A stretch of DNA of 64,000 nt from Bradyrhizobium sp. CB1650 (GTDB lineage: Bacteria; Pseudomonadota; Alphaproteobacteria; Rhizobiales; Xanthobacteraceae): NCBI RefSeq assembly GCF_029761915.1, contig NZ_CP121695.1:2881501-2945500 (forward strand). Reading direction: 5' to 3'. Position numbers and translations under genes: made by a program. The notes beneath the pieces are model-generated. The model searched no databases. It was not told where the DNA came from and saw nothing but the letters and a program-made list of their open reading frames with translations. Shown piece by piece: positions 46,807-55,642 of the stretch (position 1 is its first letter; each line of letters begins with the position of its first letter).

Positions 46807-46864
46807 CGCTGCGTCGCGAGAGCCTGCGCCGCGACAGAGTGCCACCAATGGCAGGCAATGCCAT

Positions 46865-47704
46865 TCAAGCTGTGCCACGCGCGGCTGCCATCTGTCGCGC
46901 CACTTTCTCTTGTGCGAGAGCTGCTTCCAGCCGCGAGATGCTTTCCTGGAGGCGCTGGTTGTTTTCCAGGAGACGCTGGCTGGTCAGGACGAGGATATAA
47001 TAGCCGAATTGCTGATCACTCTGAAAATAGATTTCAAGGAGCCTTTCATAAGTCACGGTCAGGACTTGGCCGTCTTCTATGCACTCGACCGTTGCGGTTC
47101 GTCGGTTGTTGGGCGTGAGGAAGCCAAGTTCTCCCATGAGACGTCCTGGCGGAAGCTCGACGCCGATTTCTTTGACGAGAAACTTCCCGGTGACGGTGAG
47201 GAACATTTCCGTAGCGGCATCACCCTTCCTGAATAGTATGTCGCCTCGGCGATATCTACGTTCGGTCATGTATGGTTTGAGCCATTCCATCGACCTGTCA
47301 CCCTGCGTCGCGTTACGTGCCTTCTTAACGAGCTTGAGCAGCTGACGGAGGCGAACGGCATTGACTGGCAACAGCAGCAGATAAAGCAGAAAGGTAGCGA
47401 CGCTTCCGGAAAGCGCGCAAGAAATTGCGAAGAATGTACAGCCGATCATATTCGCGACCCGCAGCGGCACCATCCTCTGCATCAGCAAGGTAGCAACAAA
47501 GAAGACGGCGCCAACCAAGGCGAACATGCTGGAGAGCGTGAGATTGGCCAACACAATTTCAAACAGCCGATTAAACAGTGCGTCGTAGGTGATGTTGTTG
47601 GGATCAAGTCCCATTTGGACGAGAATCTTTGCGACCCTGAGATTGTCCGCCGCTGTATCAAGAATGCGGTCCAGAATTGTCGAAAGATCTGCATTGGAAT
47701 TCAT
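46865..47704 (-). CDS. Membrane protein with cyclic-nucleotide-binding domain
   Basis: This 279-residue protein has three membrane segments at about residues 55-118 (SSMFALVGAVFFVATLLM, NMIGCTFFAISCALS, VATFLLYLLLLPVNAV), a Popeye-like layout. A cNMP-binding barrel follows (YRRGDILFRKGDAATEMFLT, LPPGRLMGELGFLTPNNRRT), then a C-terminal coiled coil (LLENNQRLQESISRLEAALA). The PGRLMGELGFL box keeps the Gly-Glu of cAMP-binding cassettes. It may read cAMP made by the cyclases in this window. The start at 47704 was chosen over one six codons upstream. Confidence 0.8.
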   Translation of the reverse strand: MNSNADLSTILDRILDTAADNLRVAKILVQMGLDPNNITYDALFNRLFEIVLANLTLSSMFALVGAVFFVATLLMQRMVPLRVANMIGCTFFAISCALSGSVATFLLYLLLLPVNAVRLRQLLKLVKKARNATQGDRSMEWLKPYMTERRYRRGDILFRKGDAATEMFLTVTGKFLVKEIGVELPPGRLMGELGFLTPNNRRTATVECIEDGQVLTVTYERLLEIYFQSDQQFGYYILVLTSQRLLENNQRLQESISRLEAALAQEKVARQMAAARGTA

Positions 47705-47915
47705 CGGATCGCCCCTATGCAAACAGTCGGTTATTGTCGGGACTTGCGGATACCTGACAGTCGAAGTCGGACAAGCAAAAGCGGTATTGATCCACGTTCA
47801 ATATTACCCGGCGCGGTTGTTTTCGGTGATCACAGGCGCGTGGCCGGTAGCGTGTCAACGCTCAGACCGGGCATGGCTCCGGCTGGCTTCGACCCGCGAT
47901 GCATAAGGCCGCTCC
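47705..47915. other. Upstream region of the cNMP-binding protein gene
   Basis: No gene is seen before the R1 repeat at 47916. The promoter of the minus-strand gene should lie here. Confidence 0.35.
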
Positions 47916-48023
47916 TGGCCCTGAGGTGAAGATAGCGACTGCTTGCGGCACGTCGGCAGTCGGGGCGAGACCGGACATCCCGGAGAGGCCGCTAGATCGA
48001 CGCTCGTGACCCAAACGCGACAT
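47916..48023 (+). repeat. Dispersed intergenic repeat, type R1
   Basis: Near-identical to 22926-23033, ending GACGCTCGTGACCC-AAACG-CGACAT. Its minus strand is open for about 60 codons, as in several copies, but this looks incidental. Confidence 0.85.
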
Positions 48024-48245
48024 AGATGCAGTGGCACCCAACATCCCGCGAGCGCCTTTCTAAAGGCAGAATTGCTGTTCCAATCTTTGATAGCCGTGTC
48101 GTCGCTCATGACACGGTCTTGCTGTCAGCAGCGGCGCGTTTTCATGTAAACATTTCGGAATTGGCTGGCGTATAATGGCCATCACAGTGGTCCCGGGACC
48201 GGGCGGAGGCTGCTGTGCTTTCGAGCCCCCAAGGGGGAGCGAGCG

Positions 48246-48464
48246 ATGGAGAAGCAGACAATCAGAGCGCTGCGTCGCGCACAGTTATACGGTTACCTTA
48301 TCAACCGAACTGGCAGGCTCTACTACCCCGGCGGCAGCCACCCTGTTTGTAGCGAGCAGACTGCGCATGAGATGGTCAGAGCTGGGTTGCTGGTCCGCCG
48401 AGGTGGCAGATACGAGATTACCCTCGTGGGACTGCAAGTCCTGGACCTGGAAGACACACGGTAG
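48246..48464 (+). CDS. Small protein of 72 residues, intact copy of a duplicated gene
   Basis: It reads MEKQTIRALRRAQLYGYLIN, then RTGRLYYPGGSHPVCSEQTA and LVRRGGRYEITLVGLQVLDL. The pattern resembles a small winged-helix or DNA-binding-like module, but that is a guess. A GGGGGAGCGAGCG sequence precedes the ATG. A truncated copy lies at 28025-28192; both copies are followed by a GGGGCATAGCGGA- or GAGGCACAGCGAA-type repeat fragment. Confidence 0.65.
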   Translation: MEKQTIRALRRAQLYGYLINRTGRLYYPGGSHPVCSEQTAHEMVRAGLLVRRGGRYEITLVGLQVLDLEDTR

Positions 48465-48715
48465 CTTGCTTGGTTGCAGCACAATTGAGCTGATGATCGG
48501 TCTCGCTATCGAGGCACAGCGAAAATCGACAGGCCGCCGTCTATCGCAGAGGGTGACGCTCGTGACCCCGAACCGACGTGGACCGTTGGCCGCGGGCACA
48601 TCCTGACAAAGGAACGCTGCTGGTCTAAGCGCGTTGGAGGAGCGAGGCAAATCCCTTCCGCGGGGTAGCTCCACCGTCGCCGGGTACTTGCCCTCTTCCT
48701 CGGGCGTTTTCGAGA

Positions 48716-48973
48716 ATGGAGACAACGCTTGTCCGATGCGAGTGCGGCGCTGAATATAAGCGCATCGAACCGACGTGCTTAATGCCGCATAGCGGCCACG
48801 CATCCTGTGAAGTCTGCGGGGCTGTATTGGAGTCTTGGGCGGAAAGCACCCACGTTGCCACATTCGAACTGGTCAAGCGTCCAGACGGAAAGCCTGCAAT
48901 GACTAGCCGCCCCAAACGCGCCCCGCGACCTCAACCAGCTCGCAAAGCCAGGGAAGCGGGGTGGAAAGGCTAG
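48716..48973 (+). CDS. Small zinc-ribbon-like protein
   Basis: This is an 85-residue protein. Cysteine pairs in VRCECGAEYKRIEPTCLMPH and ASCEVCGAVLESW would bind one zinc. The basic tail (TSRPKRAPRPQPARKAREAG) may contact nucleic acid. The frame is coherent, although the Shine-Dalgarno (GAATGGAGAC) overlaps the start. Function unknown. Confidence 0.6.
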   Translation: METTLVRCECGAEYKRIEPTCLMPHSGHASCEVCGAVLESWAESTHVATFELVKRPDGKPAMTSRPKRAPRPQPARKAREAGWKG

Positions 48974-49208
48974 GGCCGCCAATCTCTCGTCGCGAAATGA
49001 CGCGCCACCAAGTGATGCGATCAACCGAGTCCTCGGGTCCGCTCGTGTAAGGCCGCGCCGGTCCACTGTCAGGGGTAGACCGGACGTGTGTCTCGTGATC
49101 CTCGACCGCCGCTCGTGACCCATAACGGAATTACGGAACCGCTACGGACCTGATGACCATCGGCGCCTATTCGGGTAGACTGGCTCTAGCCCTCGAACCT
49201 GAACGGGT

Positions 49209-50975
49209 ATGGGCATGGCCCGGAAGCTCGCCGCTATCGTCGCCGCCGACGTTGTCGGCTACAGCCGGCTGATGGGTTTCGACGAAGCCGAGACCTTGGC
49301 GGCGCTCAAGACGCATCAACGAGAACTGATCGCGCCGAACATTGCCGAGCACCAGGGCCGCATCGTCAAGACAACAGGCGATGGCCTCCTGATCGAATTC
49401 TCGAGCGTGATCGAAGCCGTCGAATGCGCGGTCGAGGTACAGCGCGCTATGCAGGGTCGCAATGAGGACGTCCCGGCGGACCATCGCATCGAGTTCCGCG
49501 TCGGCGTCAATCTCGGGGACATTATCATCGACGGCGACGATATTTACGGCGATGGTGTCAATGTTGCGGCACGGCTCGAAGCCCTCGCCGAAGCCAATGG
49601 GATTTGCGTGAGCAGAGTCGTGCACGATCAAGTACGCGACAAGCTAGATCTGGTCTTTGAGGATCTCGGCGAGCGGCAGCTCAAGAACATCGCTCGACCA
49701 GTCCACGTATTCCGAGTGCCAGCACCAGCTACAGGGCTGCGGACGCAATCGGCAAGCCCCGCACTGGCGCTTCCGGACAAACCGTCGATTGCGGTATTAC
49801 CTTTCACCAACATGAGCGGGGATCCCGAACAGGACTACCTTGCCGATGGAATGGTCGAGGACATCATCACGGCGCTATCTCATTTCAAGGCGCTGTTTGT
49901 GATCGCCCGCAATTCCAGCTTCGCGTACAAGGGTCGCGCCGTCGACGTGAAGGTAGTGGGGCGTGAGCTCGGAGTTCGCTATGTGTTGGAAGGAAGCGTT
50001 CGCAGGGCGGCAAACCGGGTGCGCATCACGGGACAGCTTATCGATACCGCTACTGGCGCGCATCTTTGGGCGAACCGGTTTGATGGTGGGCTCGGCGACA
50101 TTTTCGATCTGCAGGACCAGGTGACGGAGAGCATTGTCGGAGCAATCGCGCCGGCGGTGGAGAGAGCCGAGATAGAGCGTGCCACACGCAAGGCAACCGA
50201 GCGTCTTGACGCCTATGATCACTACTTGCGCGGTTTAGCTAAGTCCTATCAGGATGCTAGTCAGCAAGCGTGCAGCGAGGCACTGCACCTATTCAACAGC
50301 GCGATCGAGCTGGACCCCTACTTTGCGACAGCCTACGCTCGTGCCGCCTTTTGCTATGCCAATGCCAAGGCCTTTGGCTGGATTTCACTCACACCGGAGG
50401 AGGTGGCCGAGGTATCGAGGCTCGCTCAGCGGGCGGTTGAGCTAGGTAGGGATGATGCAATCGCGCTCGCTGATAGCGGATGGGCATTGGCATATGTTGT
50501 TCGCGATCTCGATCGAGGCGCCGCCTTAATCGATCGCGCGCTTGCGCTCAATTCCAATGTGGCCGAGGCGTGGGATTGCGGTGGCTGGGTAAAGAACTGG
50601 CTCGGCGAATACGAGCTAGCGATCGAGCGCTTCAAGCGTGCCATACGCCTAAGCCCACTTGATCCGTGGGGCGCACCGATGCGAGCTGGGACTGCGCATG
50701 CACATTTTTTCCTAAGTCGCTATGACGAAGCGGCATCGTGGGCGGCAATGGCATTGCAGGACAATCCAAACTCTCAACCGCTACTTCGTATTGGCGCTGC
50801 GAGCAATGCGATGGCGGGAAGGCTCGATCAAGCGCAGAAGGCGGTCGTGCACCTGCGCCAACTCAATCCTACACTGCGGGTTTCCAACCTCAAAAACGTG
50901 CTGGGACCTTATCGGCGTGCCGAAGACATCTCGCGATACGAAGAAGGATTGCGGCGAGCCGGGCTCCCCGAATGA
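49209..50975 (+). CDS. Class III adenylate cyclase fused to a TPR-type domain
   Basis: The 588-residue protein has the same architecture as the protein at 30830-32608. The cyclase domain (residues 1-180) shows VAADVVGYSRLM, KTTGDGLLIEF and GVNVAARLEALAEANG. The linker domain shows ALPDKPSIAVLPFTNMSGDP and GVRYVLEGSVRRAA. TPR repeats follow (residues ~330-585; AIELDPYFATAYARAAFCYA). The start is an internal-looking ATG at 49209 or 49215, preceded by GAACGGGTATGG. It is probably a soluble cAMP-producing enzyme regulated through its TPR region. Confidence 0.9.
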   Translation: MGMARKLAAIVAADVVGYSRLMGFDEAETLAALKTHQRELIAPNIAEHQGRIVKTTGDGLLIEFSSVIEAVECAVEVQRAMQGRNEDVPADHRIEFRVGVNLGDIIIDGDDIYGDGVNVAARLEALAEANGICVSRVVHDQVRDKLDLVFEDLGERQLKNIARPVHVFRVPAPATGLRTQSASPALALPDKPSIAVLPFTNMSGDPEQDYLADGMVEDIITALSHFKALFVIARNSSFAYKGRAVDVKVVGRELGVRYVLEGSVRRAANRVRITGQLIDTATGAHLWANRFDGGLGDIFDLQDQVTESIVGAIAPAVERAEIERATRKATERLDAYDHYLRGLAKSYQDASQQACSEALHLFNSAIELDPYFATAYARAAFCYANAKAFGWISLTPEEVAEVSRLAQRAVELGRDDAIALADSGWALAYVVRDLDRGAALIDRALALNSNVAEAWDCGGWVKNWLGEYELAIERFKRAIRLSPLDPWGAPMRAGTAHAHFFLSRYDEAASWAAMALQDNPNSQPLLRIGAASNAMAGRLDQAQKAVVHLRQLNPTLRVSNLKNVLGPYRRAEDISRYEEGLRRAGLPE

Positions 50976-51205
50976 TACCGCTTTGACCGTTGCTTTCGAG
51001 ACCTCGGTTATTCGGTGGCCACATGCGATGTCTGCGCATCTAACCTTACACCGGACGGAGAAGTCGTCGGATGAGTGACAGAATGTCGCCAATTTGGCCC
51101 TAATGCGAAGTTTGGCGGGGCTCTGAAAGTTTCCGCTTATCGAGGTAGACCGGACGTGAGTGGCCGGCTCTCAAAACGGCGCTGTTGACCCGCTTCGGAC
51201 ATGCC

Positions 51206-51227
51206 CCGCTCAGCTTTGGCTGAGCGG
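51206..51227 (-). terminator. Hairpin after the Cache-protein gene
   Basis: A perfect 9-bp stem (CCGCTCAGC / GCTGAGCGG) with a 4-nt loop starts 13 bases beyond the stop at 51240. No T-run follows on the minus strand, so termination strength is uncertain. Confidence 0.5.
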
Positions 51228-51239
51228 AGCAAGAACGGT

Positions 51240-51716
51240 CTACTTGTAATAGCCAACGCCGCAACCCAGATCGCCCACCTTGGTGACGAAACTCACCTTT
51301 TGAACCGGCGTCTTGTCGGCGCCCGGCCTTGGAAACATGTAGCTGACTTCAGTGACTTGACCTTCCGATTTTTGTGCCGCGGCGTGGAGTTCCGGGCCAT
51401 ATACTTTGCCGGTGGCATCCTTAAGGGCCCTGATATCCGTGCCCAAAAATTGCTTTGCATTGTTGCTCGCGACTGCAAGGATTTTGCCGTCGCTGAGCTC
51501 AAAGCAAAATGGATAGATGTCGCGGTCTAGGAATCCACCTTCTCCCTTGTTGATCAAATCGAGCGTCTTGGTCCTATCTGCTTTCAGTGCGGCCGCCGCC
51601 TTCATCAGCATAGCTTTGGCTTCATCGGCCGTGCCGAACTGACCTTGTGCGAAAGCCGTTGGCGAGACCATAAGAACTGCGGCCGACGCCGCGGCGATCA
51701 TCAATTTACAAATCAT
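51240..51716 (-). CDS. Secreted single-Cache-domain protein
   Basis: The 158-residue protein has a signal peptide (MIAAASAAVLMVSPTAFAQ) and a stand-alone Cache-type domain: TLDLINKGEGGFLDRDIYPF, GKILAVASNNAKQFLGTDIR and SEGQVTEVSYMFPRPG. Such proteins may present small organic ligands to membrane sensors; no partner is adjacent. AAGGAGG precedes the start. Confidence 0.8.
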   Translation of the reverse strand: MICKLMIAAASAAVLMVSPTAFAQGQFGTADEAKAMLMKAAAALKADRTKTLDLINKGEGGFLDRDIYPFCFELSDGKILAVASNNAKQFLGTDIRALKDATGKVYGPELHAAAQKSEGQVTEVSYMFPRPGADKTPVQKVSFVTKVGDLGCGVGYYK

Positions 51717-51904
51717 GGATTTCCTCCTTCTTAAATATCGGGCCGCCTCCGCCGTGCGCGGATCGCTTCGCGTATTCAGTCAGAGAGCGACAGTCGTTCT
51801 TACTAGGGTGAGACAAGTTGTGCGTGGGCGCGCACCGTCGTGAAAGGTGCTAAACAGTTGCCCATGCCGGTTACTAGAATAACGGACGCGCTCCGCGCTG
51901 CTCG

Positions 51905-52471
51905 TCACTTCTTACTCTGACCCACCGTTGTTGCTGGCAACCAGTACTCACCGTCAGTCTGAGCCTGGTTCATGTTCTTGTCGGGGTCAAACACAACGCT
52001 GGACTTCAGCAAGCCTTGAACACCCTGGTATTTTCCGGTTCCTCCGATGTATCGGGTGACTCCTGTGAAGGTGCTTTTCTTTGAACCATCAGGGGCGACC
52101 GTCGTTTGGCTCGTCCCACTAAATTCAGCAAAGATCTTGTCGCCATTTTCAAGCGAGATGACCGAGTATCCCCAGGCTCGGCCATTGCGATCGACGTAAT
52201 CGGAATAGCCGTGTTCCCATGTCTCGGTGCGCTTGAGGTTCTCGCAGTTTGGCTTGTCGTTCGGATAGGTGCGGTGGAGCTCGAAGACGCGGATCTGATG
52301 CCCAGGTATATCGCCGACGTCCATCACATGCTGCTGAGTGTAACTGGATTTCGCGGCCGTTCCGTCCTCACTGACCTTGCATCTTTCTTGGGCCGATACT
52401 GTGGAGAAACAGATCGGGGTTAGCGCCAGACCGAAAGATATGGCGTACATAAAGAGTGGCTTGTTTGACAT
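51905..52471 (-). CDS. Secreted barrel-like protein of unknown function
   Basis: The 188-residue protein has a signal peptide (MYAISFGLALTPICFSTVSA). The second half (KKSTFTGVTRYIGGTGKYQG, then VQGLLKSSVVFDPDK) resembles the beta-barrel of allene-oxide-cyclase/dirigent-like proteins, which also have a GGTGxYxGAxG turn. The enzyme activity is not implied. A GGAGGGAA box lies upstream. Confidence 0.65.
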   Translation of the reverse strand: MSNKPLFMYAISFGLALTPICFSTVSAQERCKVSEDGTAAKSSYTQQHVMDVGDIPGHQIRVFELHRTYPNDKPNCENLKRTETWEHGYSDYVDRNGRAWGYSVISLENGDKIFAEFSGTSQTTVAPDGSKKSTFTGVTRYIGGTGKYQGVQGLLKSSVVFDPDKNMNQAQTDGEYWLPATTVGQSKK

Positions 52472-52665
52472 GGCGTTCCCTCCAGTTAAGGAGCAGCGTG
52501 CTCATTCGAAGCCGAATTGATCCGTCAAGCGGATGCTGAGGGCTCGGCACGGTCGTTTATTGGACGGAGGTTCGTCGCCGACACTACCTCGAATGTCGAA
52601 CGCGCTGACGCAGCATGGACCTCGTCCGTGGGGGATGTCAACGCCGCCGCACCGACAGGCGCTCC

Positions 52666-52800
52666 TTACGCGGACACCGTCTCGACCGGAGTGGCCTGGA
52701 ATAGCTCGGCCTCGGGCTGGGAAGCCAGCCAGGCGTCTACGTCAAAAAAGAATGGAATTGATCCCTGGCAACGATCCACCGTTCCCGTCAATGTCCGCAT
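52666..52800 (-). pseudogene. Possible gene remnant abutting IS1182 element C
   Basis: A 44-codon frame ends DVDAWLASQPEAELFQ…VETVSA-stop. The DVDAWLAS pattern resembles the end of AlpA-type helix-turn-helix proteins. It starts three bases from the IS border at 52803, so the 5' part may have been lost at insertion. Weak evidence. Confidence 0.25.
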
Positions 52801-52802
52801 CT

Positions 52803-54303
52803 GGCCGATTCCGTTGAAAAAGCCCGGCAGTAATTGATTGTAATGCCGCGTGCACTGCCTTTTGCCGGATCTATGCGGGCCTCAGGGTGGGCATCGGGAT
52901 CAGCTTGGCCATCTTCCGGAGGTTCTGGGCGATGGCTGCGAGGATGAACTCGTCACGCGCGCCGTTTGGGCCTCGTAGACGTAGACGGTCGAGCTTGAGA
53001 ATGCGCTTGAGATGCGCAAATAGCATCTCGATCTTTTTGCGAAGCCGCCGCGATACCAGCCCCTCCCAAGATCGCGCGATCTCGCGCGCCATGTCACGAG
53101 CGCCTTCATAGATCGATCGCGGCACGTATCGAGCCGGCTCCTTTGGACAGCACCGGGGCTTTAGACGGCAAGCTTGGCAATCATACTTGCTCGCCCGGTA
53201 GCGTAGTGTCCCACCATCGATTAATGAGCCGGTCGTCGTCAGCAACTTGCCGCCGGGGCAGACGTAGACATCGCTGGCATGGTCGTAGGTGAAGTCGTCG
53301 CGTGAGAAGGTACCATCCTGGCGCCCTGACTTGTCGAACACCGTCACATGCGGCTCGATGCCATGCTCATAGACCAGCCAGCCGAGCATCTCAGCCGAGC
53401 CGTAAGCGCTGTCGCCCATGAGCCTGGCCGGATAGATGTCGAAGCGCTCCATCGAACGTTCGATCATGCGTTTGGCGGCGAGGACCTCGGCCTGTCGGAT
53501 CGCCGTGGTTGCTTCAACATCAACGATGATCGCGTTCTCAACGTCGATCAGGTAGTTCGTCGAGTAGGCAAAGAACGCTTGGCCGCCGTGCGCCCCCGTC
53601 CAGCGCGCCGCCGGGTCGGAGGGCGACACGAACTTCGGGGTGACCTCGGTCGCAGCTCCAAAGGCGGCATCGTCGAGGACGGCCAGATACTCATCGATCG
53701 CGCGGCCAGCGGCTTCCGGCGGAAGTCCCTTGTCGCCTTCGATCCCCTTCTGCCGATTGGCATCGGCCTTGATCAGGCTCGCATCGACCGCGAATCCTTC
53801 ACCACCGACCAATCGCTCTTCAATGCAGCGGCGCAAGACGCTCTCGAACACGCGACGGAAGAGATCGCTCTGCCGGAAGCGGCCATGCCTGTTCTTGGAG
53901 AACGTCGAGTGATCCGGCACTGCCCCATCCAGACCGAGCCGGCAGAACCACCGGTAGGCCAAATTGAGATGGACCTCATCGCACAGCCGCCGCTCCGATC
54001 GGATGCCCAAGCAGTACCCGATCAGGAGCATCCGGATCATCAGCTCCGGATCGATCGAAGGCCGACCAATGCTACTATAGAACGGCGCCAGGTCCCGCCT
54101 GATCTCTTGAAGGTCAACAAACCTATCGATCGACCGAAGCAGGTGGTCGGCGGGGATATGCTTCTCGAGCGAGAACTCATAGAACAACGCAACCTGTTCG
54201 ACTTGCCGATGCCCCATCATGATCTTCAGTCCTGCCAATTAGACAGACTGAATCACTGCTACCCTTGAGTCGCAACTGCCGCCTTTTTCAACAGAATCGG
54301 CCC
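52803..54303 (-). mobile_element. IS1182-family element C (different subgroup)
   Basis: Terminal inverted repeats of about 29 bases bound the transposase: left GGCCGATTCCGTTGAAAAAG and right (reverse complement) GGGCCGATTCTGTTGAAAAA, both continuing into a GGCAGT motif. Total length is about 1.5 kb. No obvious target duplication was identified. Confidence 0.8.
52871..54220 (-). CDS. IS1182-family transposase, intact
   Basis: This is a DDE transposase of about 449 residues. Visible features are the N-terminal FYEFSLEKHIPADHLLRSID, GRPSIDPELMIRMLLIGYCL, the first catalytic Asp in GGEGFAVDASLIKADAN, the second in PARLMGDSAYGSAEML, a CxxCxxxxxC zinc-like segment (CQACRLKPRCCP) and a late Glu region (KIEMLFAHLKRILKL). 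The ATG at 54220 (MMGHRQVEQ) was preferred to a TTG upstream. No frameshift is seen, so the element may be active. Confidence 0.88.
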   Translation of the reverse strand: MMGHRQVEQVALFYEFSLEKHIPADHLLRSIDRFVDLQEIRRDLAPFYSSIGRPSIDPELMIRMLLIGYCLGIRSERRLCDEVHLNLAYRWFCRLGLDGAVPDHSTFSKNRHGRFRQSDLFRRVFESVLRRCIEERLVGGEGFAVDASLIKADANRQKGIEGDKGLPPEAAGRAIDEYLAVLDDAAFGAATEVTPKFVSPSDPAARWTGAHGGQAFFAYSTNYLIDVENAIIVDVEATTAIRQAEVLAAKRMIERSMERFDIYPARLMGDSAYGSAEMLGWLVYEHGIEPHVTVFDKSGRQDGTFSRDDFTYDHASDVYVCPGGKLLTTTGSLIDGGTLRYRASKYDCQACRLKPRCCPKEPARYVPRSIYEGARDMAREIARSWEGLVSRRLRKKIEMLFAHLKRILKLDRLRLRGPNGARDEFILAAIAQNLRKMAKLIPMPTLRPA

Positions 54304-54405
54304 ATACCACCGAAAAGCAGCGTTCGACCCCATGTCGGCAGTTAGGGGTAGACCGGAAATGACTGACGTGTGGCCAAATCGACGCGCATGACCCTTAGCG
54401 GAATT

Positions 54406-54561
54406 CGAGCCGCCTTCGACATAGCGTGGCAGTGGCTGCTGCCCAAGTTCACGGAGGCCGATTTCACGGAATACAGGCAACACCGCGCCTTCGATGCATG
54501 GAAGCGCGCGAAGTGGGATGCAGGCTGTAAGCTACCGACACAGGTCGCGGACGGCGACCGA
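54406..54561 (+). pseudogene. Fragment of a hypothetical-protein family gene
   Basis: The frame RAAFDIAWQWLLPKFTEADF, then WKRAKWDAGCKLPTQ, resembles the C-terminal part of the family seen at 10343-10951, to judge from recalled members (AAFxxAWxxxLPxxTEADF, then WKYxxWxxGxKLP). The start is missing; the fragment begins directly after a degenerate repeat ending GACCCTTAGCGGAAT at 54403. Confidence 0.5.
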
Positions 54562-54695
54562 CCGCCGCCTCGCGGCCAGCGAGCGGACGGACGAGCGCGG
54601 CAGATTTTTAAGTTTGGCGCCCGTGGACGCGCTACGGCCGCGGCGGCGCGGAATTGCTCGCGCGCCGCTGCTTGGAGACTGCGCCGCCGCTTGGT

Positions 54696-55154
54696 TTACT
54701 TCTTGTCGGCGTTGGCTTCGTTGGGCGGCGGCGGCGGCTTGACGGCCGCCGTCAGCATGCGGATTTTCCACTGGCCGCCTTCCTTGATGTAGACGGCGGA
54801 CCAGAATAGTGGACGCAGTTTCGGCTCGACGTTGAAGGTGACATCGACGTCGCCCGCCGCCAATGCCATATCGTTGCCGAGCGGCTGGGCATAGTTGATT
54901 TTGACGGCGATCTTATCCTCACCGTCCTTGAAGTAGCCTTCATAGGTCGCCTTGAGATCGGTTTTCACCTCTCCGACCACGTTGACTTGGATGCCGTCCT
55001 TTGAATAGAGCGACGCAACGCACGCGCCATCGTGCTTGGCGACGCAGTCGGTATAGGCCGCGCCTATTTTCTCCAGCTCGGGCTTGATGTCCTGCGCCAT
55101 TGCAGGAATTGCCATGGCCGACACCGTCAATGAAAGAGCCAACGATCGTAACAT
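54696..55154 (-). CDS. Secreted SnoaL-like (NTF2-fold) protein
   Basis: The 152-residue protein has a signal peptide (MLRSLALSLTVSAMAIPAMA). Its NTF2-like domain matches the SgcJ/DUF4440 pattern: LEKIGAAYTDCVAKHDGACV, ASLYSKDGIQVN, and PLFWSAVYIKEGGQWKIRML. The start at 55154 with GGGAGGA upstream matches the signal peptide; the longer frame does not. A similar protein lies at 57457-57927. The ligand or reaction is unknown. Confidence 0.8.
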   Translation of the reverse strand: MLRSLALSLTVSAMAIPAMAQDIKPELEKIGAAYTDCVAKHDGACVASLYSKDGIQVNVVGEVKTDLKATYEGYFKDGEDKIAVKINYAQPLGNDMALAAGDVDVTFNVEPKLRPLFWSAVYIKEGGQWKIRMLTAAVKPPPPPNEANADKK

Positions 55155-55642
55155 GGTTGATGTCCTCCCTTTATCGGCGCAATTGCCTAGCCTCAGAAAG
55201 AACCCACGGAGCAAGCTTAACACCCACACTTTCCAAAAGCCAGCAAGGAGACGGCTGAAGGTACGGACCGACTAATCATCGCGAAGCGATGTGCCATGTC
55301 CCCTGATTTCGTATCTCGCCTCCATCGCTCACTGTCATCGGATGAGAGCGGGTCATGCGCTGAAGTCACTCCACATGCTGGGTGCAAGTGTGGGGAAAGG
55401 ATCGGGGGGAATGAGGTGTTACACCTCAAGCCTTCGAAGGCGATAGCCGTTGATGTGCCGGACAAGCTTGCTCGCTGTCGCCGACGAGGTCATTGAGTAG
55501 GTTGAGGCGTGCGGCATCTTACTGCAATCTGCTCACGGCCGCTCCTGGCCCATTTCGAGACCTTCCTGTCACGGCTCAAGATGTCCGTTCACTAGTGTCG
55601 ACCGGAAGTCGCAGTCCGAAGGCCAAACCGACGCTGTTGACC
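55155..55642. other. Intergenic DNA and degenerate repeat left of IS1182 element B
   Basis: A weak plus-strand frame (55296-55496) lacks supporting features. From about 55545 the sequence resembles the dispersed repeats (GACCGGAAGTCGC, then CCGACGCTGTTGACC), into which the IS is inserted. Confidence 0.45.

Noticed and set aside
47862..48044. Minus-strand peptide frame with LSGMSGLAPTADVPQAVAIF, recurring in R1 copies
   Set aside because: It is the translation of the repeat itself. Copies carry deletions of 11 bases as well as 12, so the frame is not conserved, and no ribosome-binding site is shared.
53348..54268. Plus-strand frame of 306 codons
   Set aside because: Antisense to the intact IS1182-family transposase.
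52803..54303. IS1182 element C as a third insertion into the repeat
   Set aside because: Its left flank contains GTCCGCAT, faintly like the repeat end, but the right flank does not match and no GACC duplication is seen.
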